In this document: positions 1-9,818 of the stretch, one piece after another
Layout of the letters: the number at the start of each line of letters is the position of its first letter
Numbering within the stretch: the first letter of the stretch is position 1
Assembly (NCBI GenBank): GCA_032158295.1
Contig: CM063249.1
Span: 12,218,139 to 12,282,138, forward strand
DNA length: 64,000 nt
Source of the DNA: Pycnopodia helianthoides
Taxonomy: Eukaryota; Echinodermata; Asteroidea; Forcipulatida; Asteriidae
Reading direction: 5' to 3'
Made by a program: the position numbers and the translations under genes
The notes under the pieces: generated by a model
What the model saw: the letters and a program-made list of their open reading frames with translations, nothing else
Told to the model about the DNA's origin: nothing
Database searches by the model: none

Positions 1-255
1 AAGGCAATGTACAGCAAAGAAGGGTAACTGGTCCCAACTGCTGTTGTGCTGACTCGTTGATTCCAATGTTGGTTATTTGCCGACGAGTTGCTACAGTCAT
101 GCTTACAGTCTTTGAATCAGGACATCTCATTGTTGGGTCATAATTATTGCTGCAAGTGGTCTGCTCATTCTCTTTTAATCAGAGTGAGGTAGTTGCATAG
201 TTGCATTCTCAGTGGCCAAGTGCACGTGTTTCTTGAGCCTGATGAATTCAGACAG

Positions 256-272
256 CCCAAAAGAGGGCGCTG
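256..272 (+). promoter_or_regulatory. CTCF-like motif
   Basis: CCCAAAAGAGGGCGCTG closely matches the bilaterian CTCF core (CCANNAGRGGGCGCT) on the + strand. Opposing matches with the AGAGGGCG core lie at 1071-1086 and 11327-11346 on the - strand. Motif match only; binding is inferred. Confidence 0.35.
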
Positions 273-409
273 TGCTCAGTCCATTTGGGTACACCACAAT
301 TAATAAGAACCCCATCTCAAACATACTAAAACAAAATGATTATTGTAAGTCTCCCAGTCTCTTGACCAAGGCCAAATCAAATATGTGATGACAACTAAAC
401 TTGTTTGTT

Positions 410-562
410 TGATGGTTGGGGTGTTTGTTTGTTTGTTTGTTTGTTGGGGTGTGGTTTGTTTTGTGTTTGTTTGTTTGTTTGTGTTTGTTTGTTTGTTTTT
501 GTTTGTTGGGGTGTTGGGGTGTTTGTTTGTTTGTTTGTTTGTTTGTTTGTTTGTTGGGGTTT
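410..562. repeat. (TTTG)n microsatellite with GGGGTG interruptions
   Basis: About 150 bases of TTTG units on the + strand (CAAA on -), broken at intervals by GGGGTG, TTGGGG and GTGTTTG variants. It opens long low-complexity frames in several registers (Lys/Gln/Asn/Thr-rich on -, Val/Cys/Leu/Phe-rich on +), none of which is a gene. Confidence 0.97.
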
Positions 563-1070
563 TTCAAATTTTTGGTAGATCAGCCCGTAGAGGACCATAG
601 TTAGCCGTTCAACTTTTCAGCTATGCCTCTCTAAAATGAAAACACCCCTGAACGAATTCGAATCGAACTGGCCAGACTCTTCTTGGAAAATGAGCATAAC
701 AATTACGATTGTCAGCAAAATTAGGGACATAATTCGAGGCCTAAAGTGTGCACCCGAGATGCCCCAGGTTGAAAGTAAATCAGTGTTAACCATTTTTCAA
801 CAATCCCTAAAAGCCATGACTTTCAAATCATTGGTTTACAGAAGAAAAAAAGTTGTGGATTTAGATTTTATTCATGAGAATTGGCGCATGATTTTCTCAC
901 GTGTAGTGCACCGGTCCCATAATGCACTCTATACGCTAATAAAATTGCATGACACTGACAGCTGCAGAACTTCAACAGAACCCATTATATTGATCGCTCA
1001 AAGGTGAATATTATGCTCAGATATTTTGTGATTGGTGGAAATTGACACACGGTTCTGTAAGAACTGAAAG

Positions 1071-1086
1071 TGCGCCCTCTATTGAA
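1071..1086 (-). promoter_or_regulatory. CTCF-like motif, - strand
   Basis: TGCGCCCTCTATTGAA reads TTCAATAGAGGGCGCA on the - strand, a fair match to the CTCF core. It is convergent with the match at 256-272. It is weaker than that one. Confidence 0.25.
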
Positions 1087-2040
1087 ATTTCAATCCACGG
1101 AGTTAACCCCGGCTTTTATTTATTTATTTATTTCTTATTTCAACTGGGTGGCCCATTCATTGGCAACTACTGGTCTCCCATGGGTCCCAGTGGCTTTTAG
1201 AATTAGTGGTTTCTTTCCACTTTGTTTGACCTTGAAAATTGCGAGGCAAAATTGTGAGCGTTTGGTGCAGTTCGTGTGAATGTTTTCATTTTGTAAATTC
1301 AACATTTAACAATCAAGTATAAGACTTGACCACCAAATTTAATGGACATTTTAACGGGTTGTTTGTATGGTGCTGAAGATGGACTCTCAACCAAACAATG
1401 ATGCATCATCACTCTCGCAAATGACATAAGAGTCCCCAATTATGATCTGAAATTGTTTGTCCAGATCCCCATGGCACAATCCACCTGTCAAACTAACTGT
1501 AATTGATTGGCAGGTTGAACCCAGATCGACTGTGGAAGAAAACCTTGGTATATGTTATTACTGTGTTGATTCGTTACCTATTACCGGAGAAACACTGTCT
1601 TTTCCTTCCTCCATGGTCCAAGAATTGGACTCCAATTTGATCCATTTCACCCTGGCATTACATTTGACACATACCTTCGGATAAAGAAGAATTCCAGATG
1701 TCTAGTTCGAAAAGAAAAACATGGAATTTTCAAGTAACCATTGCTGGGGATAAAGTTTAGTATGGCGATTCAATAATTCGTTGCAGAAATTAATATTTTC
1801 GGAAATCCGAATTGAATCTGTAAGTTAATCTTATTTTTGGGGGAGTGGTATTGGATCGGCATATGAGTCCATTGAACAATCGGCTTCAGAGTCAATCTTT
1901 CTTAGATATCCGAACTCTGGCGGCCTGTGACTGCTTGTTTGGCGATTTCAAGAGTGTGTGACATAAGATTGACACGTGAATCTCCATTACGCATTGACAG
2001 TTTTTTTTTGTTCGAACTTATTTTCACACTGTAAATATTA

Positions 2041-2884
2041 TGATGACTGCAACGCCTAAGAAAGTTTTAAAACCGTATCTTGCCGACGTCATCAACGTCA
2101 ATCCAATCAACTGTTAATGCAAATAATATCAAAGTTTTTCATTGTGGACGAACGCATCTTCGTGGGAACGCAATGACGTCATGAAGCATTTAACCAATCA
2201 GCGGAGAAAGTTTTCACTTATTAAAGTGGACAACAAATTTGACAGAGTCTTAAATGCTAAATCAATCGGCTTTACGAGCAATGTGTTACTCTAGCCACCA
2301 AGCCTAGTCACTTTATCTGCACAGTACATTCAAACCGTCTTTCCACATACAACATGATTATTACATGTTGAGTCCTCGGTTTGTTTGTAATGAATATAGG
2401 TCACAGCACATTCACAAAGTAAACTTACATGCCGGGACTAATCAGTCGTCACACTAAGCCACCTTGGGGCCACCGGCATCACTCGTAATAGCTTTCAATC
2501 GCTTAATCGTGCCTCAAAGATTTGTCCCAACTTTTCAAAACTACTGCGACGACAAATCTCCGACCTCGGACACGAATTAGCCAGGACAAGGCCGAGCGTG
2601 TAAATACCCGCCTCAAGGAGCACGCTCCAATCAACGGCGGCGCCTCTCTCTCTCTCGAGAATCTCGGTGAAAGTTAAAGAAGACGTGTTTCCTTTGAGTT
2701 TACAGGATCGCTTGGGACTTCATTCATCACACACGCTGGAATTTTGACATACAATAAAAATGTGTTTGCCTCATTGTGATCATAACCTTCCAGTCAAGTC
2801 AGCCAGAGTGGACGGGACGACACAAACGTGACAGCGCAGTCCGACGTCAACTGACAACCCTGAAGTCCCTCCAGCAGATCAAAC
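2041..2884 (+). promoter_or_regulatory. Putative MMP promoter and 5' UTR region
   Basis: A perfect palindromic CRE (TGACGTCA, 2174-2181) is followed 12 bases later by CCAAT (2194-2198). A second cluster, GACGTCATC (2085-2093) plus CCAAT (2101-2106), lies about 90 bases upstream. A (CT)n run sits at 2646-2657. No convincing TATA box is placed and the transcription start is unknown. The CRE/CCAAT pairing suggests CREB/ATF and NF-Y control; this is inferred from motifs alone. Confidence 0.45.
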
Positions 2885-3004
2885 ATGGATATCAGGAAAG
2901 CGGTTTCGATCGCTTTGGTTCTCTTACTCTGTCTTCATGAAACGTCGTGTGCGAAGCGGACCAAGAAGAAGAGGAAAAACCGCGAAAATCTTCCAAATGT
3001 AGCG
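2885..3004 (+). CDS. MMP exon 1: start codon and signal peptide
   Basis: This encodes residues 1-40. The ATG opens a basic-then-hydrophobic leader ([19 protein letters not shown]) with a plausible signal-peptidase site after Ala23 (TSCA). A very basic stretch follows ([10 protein letters not shown], residues 24-33), unusual at the head of an MMP propeptide; it could be a dibasic processing or heparan-binding segment. The exon ends in phase 0 at a good donor (GTAAGT). The start is preferred because it is the only Met that puts the hydrophobic leader first. Confidence 0.9.
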
Positions 3005-6000
3005 GTAAGTCCACTCACTTCTTTGTTGTTGGTGGGCACAATTAGAAGATTTTGAGCGAACTTGTAACTTTTGTTTTCATCCCCAATGAGAAAGTGGTTT
3101 TGCTCTTTTGTAAAATCTGCCAATAGAAATTTATGTAACGGTCAGAAAGCACTTAGGCTGATACCAAAACAAGCATGCAGGTGCTCCATTTGGTCAACCT
3201 TTCCACCCGCAACATTTAGTTCCCAGCAGTTAGGCTGATTTGGTTTACCCTCACCCATACCTTTACACCTATTAAACAGTCGGTGGTAGGCCTATTATTT
3301 AGTACCATGGGCCTTTACTTGGACATGCCTGTTTCGTTTGGTTTTGACAAATTTGGCAGGTTTTTATAACTTTATTTTTGAATTGTCAATGCATTACTCA
3401 TGAGATCATAGATCACAGAACTCGTTTGTGGGGGGGGGGGGGTCAGAAAAAGTCACTACTATGGTTTCCGTGCACAGTTGAGTCACGTATATTCTAATAA
3501 TACTTAGGACTGGGTGCAGGTACTTAGTGTCGGCACCATCTTTAGTAAACGAACTTACTCGTGCAATGCATGTAACCTCCTAAACTCAAATATCTTTTGG
3601 TATTGTGGTTATTTGTATCTTATTCACACAAATCCATTGCACTGTACAAGGGGACAAAACCCAAGTTACGAATTTAAAACACAGATAATACGCACTCTTT
3701 TATCATTTTCTCTTGCTGTTTTATCTGGCAGTGCATAGAGTTGTGACCACTTTAGTGTTGAGCATGCTTTGGTAATAACATGATCCTTACTCAATGTCAC
3801 TGATTGCTGTTTTATTTTTGTTTTTTGTGCGTGTGTTCGTTTTGTTTAACTTGTTTTTGTATCATGTATTGGGTATAATTTAAAGCATTCAAAAAAATGT
3901 ACCTCTTGTGTTTTTTTCTGGGTTGAGTTGATTTTTCTACAAGGAATGAATTTGAAGGTCGCCATTTCAATGTCGGCTGCTCTCTGTTTGAAGTGGTTTC
4001 GTAGCGAAACACGGCAAGGCCAATCCGGCCACTTACTACAATAAATACATCCTAGCTGTCCAAACATGTCAGGAAACGTTCAATTTTAAAATTGATTTAT
4101 GTCGACTGTGGAAGGTTTTACGCAAAGCTGTAAGCTGTGACAAGTTTTGACACACGATGTTTACAAGCAATCGGAGGTAGAAGATGAGATCCTTGGTTGC
4201 GTGGGTTTTATTTTGGAAGTGTGGGCTGAATTTCAACGATTACTTTTAAGGAACGAAATCATGTTTTTGTTTCCCAACCCTTTCACGCTCAAATAAATAA
4301 ATAGAAGTTTGTTGTTTGTTTATCTTATAATATGCGTTTATGATTAAACCCATTGATTCGAGGCCATGATGGGGGTCTCTTTATAAATGAAGACAAGTGA
4401 AGTTTAGAATTTGTATTTCGATTAATTTTGATCATTCCCGGTTTGTTTCACACCTTGGAAATGAAACCGTTCACTTCATGGTCCCATTTTTACAAACCAT
4501 AATTTCCCCATGGAGCCTGCTGTGATTTGGCCAAATTATTTTTGTGTCCATTCCCGCGAGTGCAGTTCACGGGAGCTCTCTCTGCATGACGTGACGTGCC
4601 AAAGAACCATTCTGACCTTATCATCAAATCCACCTTGTAGCGGTGGTTTGTACAGAATGACGCTATATGGACTCCTAATGTTTTATGTAGAGTAGACTGG
4701 CTATCGTTTTTACCATAATGATTTATAAACTAGAAAGGAAACAAATCTACATGCTCATTGGTGTACACATTTTATTGTTATTGATATTTTAGTACGAATC
4801 AAAAACGCAGCAAACTGCTGAGAATTACGTTGCTGTTTACAAGATAAAAGAGGTTATTTATTTCTTTTAAATAGACAAGCATTAATTACATGTAAGAACA
4901 AAAGTCAGACTACGGTGGTCCTTAAGAGACACCAAAATCAATACTGTTCTTGTTATTGTAAGTGTATCAGGCAAGCTATATTATTTATGATACTCCCTCA
5001 GATATCTTTTAGGCAAATTATTAGGATTTAGACAAGTCTGTTGTGCCTTCATGGCCACCGTACATTACTTAAACTTTCTTTCATTTTCTCCGCATTCTTT
5101 TCCACCCAATTTCACTAATTCAATGAAACTGATGTATCTTACCCCGGGGTGGTCGGACCTTCGGACCGCTTAACACCCACTATCATTTCCCCTTCAACTT
5201 TTGGCGTACACAAGTTACATCCGGAAAATGTTTCAGGTTTTTTCCCCTCATTTTTCTGTTTTTTTTTTGTTTGTTTGTTTTTTCCTGCAGCTCTATTTTC
5301 TCATCGCATTTAGTTTGTAGCGTCCATTAATAACGCGAAGCACCTGTTCTGAGTTATTTAGTCCATTAATTTTGACCTTGTTTGGGTTTTTTCCCGGTTT
5401 CAGAGATTAAGTACATTTTACGAGATCTTGAACAACCGGCATCCTTCGAAATTTCAACTAACAATTAAAGTCTAATTTACCTTAATTTTTTAGAGCTTCT
5501 GATAATGATACAAAGTTTTAGAATTGCCACTGTAGGTTAAGCGAAGAATAATTGTCTCTTCTTGATAACAAGTCAGCAATTAAATTTGTTGTTACCAAAC
5601 AAAACTAGCCCTTCGGACATTCCATCGACTTTTTTTGTTTCGTTTTTGCGAAATAACTGAGACACAACCTTGTGATTGTCTGTTCTGATTTACAGAAATA
5701 CTTGGTGAAATATGGTTATGTAGCCCAAGGTCCCGATGGTGCACCCAGCAACCCGGCTGATATACCAAGGGCTTTGAGGTAGGTAAAGGCATGGAGCTAT
5801 AATAGTAGCTATTCATGTCTCCGTGAAGACTACACACACATTAATATGGACTGACTGTTTTATTCAAAATTACCCCCATAAACTCGCTGGGGATGGGTAA
5901 CAACAATGCAGCTATAGTTTGTTTAAAAAAATAAAAAAAAGTGAATTGTTTACATGAAATATTACAACAAATCAATGATTAATAATTACCCTTGTTAACA

Positions 6001-9000
6001 TTTAAAAACACATTCTCTCTTTCCGTTCATCGAACAAGAAAATATATTTTGAAACAAAGGTATTGCTACTTTTTTTTTTAGAAGACACAAGAACAAACAT
6101 ATTCATCTTTTGCCATGCTATTGACGACATTGTGTAAATTTCAATGAAAGTAGGCCTACATTGTATTAACTCAGCAAACAATGGGCAATCATTTTAATAT
6201 ATATAAAATATATTCCAGTTCAAATATCCTGTTCACAGTGTGAGCATAGTGTTTGATTGACGACTATATGCTTTAATAATGAATAAATTGATTTGTTGAA
6301 CTTGGGCACGAACCCATTCATTTGTTTTGACGATCCGCTCGTCTATAACAATTAAGTTACCAGCAGCCAGTGTGCCGAAGGGTACAACGCACTAAACAGA
6401 GATAAGTTTCTTGATAAGTTTAAAAATGTAAACCGGTCCGACAACTTTTTCTTTAAATCAAAGATTTGAAGGTCGTGGCTTCTGTGGCTTTTTGAGAAAT
6501 GGTCAAATAATGTGCCCCTGCAGTTGTTGACTTTCAACCTTGGACATTTTGGGTACGCTAATTATTTCAAAAGGGCCATATTTTGCGAGGTGACAGCGGG
6601 TACCAACCGCATCTCTGGCCGCAGCATTCACGAACGGACACCAACCCTCAGAAATCTGAGAAACAATTCATGCATGAATCGTTTCTCATATTCAAATGTT
6701 GTGGTGTGAAAAAATATCAAAACCGCATTACTTCGAAGGGAATTCTTTGTTTAACCAGGTAAGTTTTTAGGGTCATTTATGTTTTTGAATATTTACCAAT
6801 CGAAGACCCTACCTTTAAAGATTTTATAATCGTGTCCCTTTGTGGCTGTACAGAACTCTCCAGACCTTCGCTGGCATCGAAGTGACTGGTTATCTCGACG
6901 AGAGGACGATCGAGCTTCTTGGGAAGCCTCGTTGCGGAGTAGAGGACATCATTGGATCTGCCAAGATGCAGGCATCACTCAAGGAGAACAACCCGAGTAA
7001 ATTCAGCACAACCAGCCGTGAGAGACGGTACAACATAGACGGTGAGAGAGCGATCACTCTACACATTCCTTACCAATAAATTTACCTTTAAAGTTCCTAT
7101 AAATTCGAATTGTTTGTCAGAGTAAACTGTGAAGTATGCACACATTAAAATTGCATTGCCCGATTTTCGCTGAAAGACTTTGTTTAAAAGTTGTTTTTCC
7201 CTCTGAAAGAAAATTTTGACAGATGATGCTGTTTCAAAACAAAAAACGTACAAAAAAACTTTCGCATATTCCACGCACAATGCACAAAATACGCGAAACA
7301 TGCAACATTATTTGTACATGGCTGATTAACGTGAGATAATGTCGAAATCCCGTCAATAATTCAACTTTTAGTTTGTAAATAACTACCACTCATCATTGGT
7401 GGATTGTTTTCACACACATAAATCTTTTCCCCGGCTGCAGGTAACAAATGGCCAGATAAAGACATCAAGTATTACTACGCCAGTGTCTCTGAGGACCTCA
7501 CCCCGGACGAGATGCGAGACGCCATTGCCAGAGCCTGGAAAGTATGGTCTGACGTCACACCGTTGACCTTTACGGAGGTCGACGTCGCGGCGGAAGCTCA
7601 CATCGTCATAAAGTTTGCCCGCGGTCTCCATGGAGACGGGGAATATGCTAAATTTGACGGCCCTGGTAAGAAATATTATGTGAATTTGTTTTTGCTGTGT
7701 TATTTTAAGAACAAACAATGATTTGTTTAATATGGTTTAATATTCTTTCGTACCTTTGAATAACCGTGACATGTTTGTCCCTTAGGCGGCACACTTGCCC
7801 ACGCCTACTTCCCCGAGAACGGAAACGCCCACTTTGACGAGGACGAGGACTTCTCCGTGCATTCGCGGAGGGAGTGAACCTATTCATCGTAGCGGCCCAC
7901 GAGTTCGGTCACAGCATCGGGTTGGCTCATTCCAGCGAGTTGGGCGCCCTCATGTATCCTTGGTACCAAGGCTACGCGCCTGAGTTTGTGCTGCCCGAAG
8001 ATGATATACTCGGGGTTCAGCAATTGTACGGTGGGTGGAAAACCTCAAGCTTGTTTCGTACCGGTCCAGAATGAATGAAAAGGAAAAGCAAAATGGCGGT
8101 GGGGACATTGTAGTGTGGTCAGGATAATTTAACATGATCCTTTACTGTCTTATGGAAAGTAATCCCGGTCCGGCAAAGATGAGAGACAAGAGAGAGAGAA
8201 AGAAGTTGAAATATCACTTGTTATTGGGTGTTTTCGTCTGTATGCCATTGTTAAGCTAAAGTGTGACATTATTAGCTGATATAACTTTTTGTAACAAAAC
8301 ATTAATTGATATGATAATAATATGAAATTGTTACTTGTGTACGTCATCTTGCCAATGAATAAGCAGTATGTTCCTTCTATTTATTCTTGGCAGGTAAACC
8401 TGATGTACGCCGACCTGACACCCTCACACTGAGCGACGGAGGACCTCGTATCAAACCGGGCCGCCCTGATACATGTATGAGCAATTGGGATGCGGTTACC
8501 ATGGGTGAGTGTTGTCATAGTAACAAATTGAACTATGAGGTGGATATGTAGGGTGTGAGGCTAATCCTGTTCGTAAACGTGACGTAATTTCACTGTAAGC
8601 CACGCCCACTTCACACAAACTGGCTGCAGGACTTGCCTCAATACTACATGAAATAAATGGAGGTTTTTATGTATGACCGTGGAGGTGGTCTCCTTGGTAT
8701 GAGACTGGAGGAAGGCTGGTATGACACACAATTAGGTCTTCAGCTTGCTTTCCATTAATCTTTTGCAAAGTCTGACGGTCCTCTTAGAACCACCGCTTCT
8801 GTCATAAGAACTGTCTTTGACTGGTGAAACAAAAAAAGTTATTTTTGCAAAAAGAAATTCTCAAGAACATATTAAATGACCGGAAGAAGCAAAAATGGTA
8901 ATTTCATTTTAGTTGAACCAGGGCCCAATTTCATAGCGCTGCTCAACGGCCGATTTTGTGCTCATGCACGTTTTTCTCTTTCATAGCGCTGCTAACCCTA

Positions 9001-9764
9001 AGCACACGAAAAGGCATGCTAACCTCCCGGTGCTTACTGCACGAAAATGAATGACAAGTAATGAACCACAAGAGAAACTGACTGGGTAAATTTCAAATGG
9101 TTTGGGGTTGAAAATGAATGACGTAACATTAACAATGCAAATACACGGTGAACGCGCAAGATGACCGCGGCCTTATTTTCTTGCTAACCTGTGAAATACG
9201 CTTATGCTTAAACAAATTTTTCTGCTACAGTCAGCACGAAAATTTGCTTACTGTTAAGCAGCACTATGAAATTGGGCCCAGTCCGAAGGTTCTTTAATCC
9301 ATGAGGAGCTTTACCGTACATTATTATTCATGTAGTAAAGATGGCACAAGTACCAATCGAAAAAAAGGAAGGTTGATTTAGTTCAAAATTTCCAGGAACA
9401 CTTTTAGGTTTTGATTAATGAGAACACGAGGAATGTAATTGTTTCTCAGACAGAATGAGTAGACTTCAGATGAACTAGTTCTTCAACTGGTCTCATTTTG
9501 GCTTCAATTTTAACATGCCCTTTTTGTAAGGTGTTGACGGCCTCACCTATGCCTTCAAGGAGCGCTACATCTGGGCCATCAATGACGTAGCAGTAGAGCG
9601 GGGCTACCCAAAGAAGATTGACGTCACGTACCATGGAGCCCCCAGCAACATACACGCCGCAGTCACTACGGTTCTGTTTGGCCAGCAGACAACATATATG
9701 TTCAAAGGTATAACTTGTTTTGTCACGTGGGTTTCGTTGTTGCTGCTGCCGCTACTGCTGTTGT

Positions 9765-9818
<54 letters not shown>

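Larger units (their letters stand above)
1..2040. other. Upstream intergenic DNA, no gene seen
   Basis: There is no coding signal I can support. The short open frames (for example 636-1007) have no recognisable domain and no splice context. The stretch holds the (TTTG)n satellite, a short (TTTA)n run near 1113-1134, and two CTCF-like motifs listed separately. Confidence 0.6.

Noticed and set aside
340..604. Overlapping open frames on both strands (Lys/Gln/Asn/Thr-rich and Val/Cys/Leu/Phe-rich)
   Set aside because: They are translations of the (TTTG)n microsatellite in different registers.
636..1007. 123-codon open frame on +
   Set aside because: No recognisable domain, no splice signals consistent with a gene, and base composition like the surrounding intergenic DNA.
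3005..3123. Continuation of MMP exon 1 past 3004
   Set aside because: The frame reaches a stop within intron 1, and the phase-0 splice to exon 2 restores the conserved propeptide.
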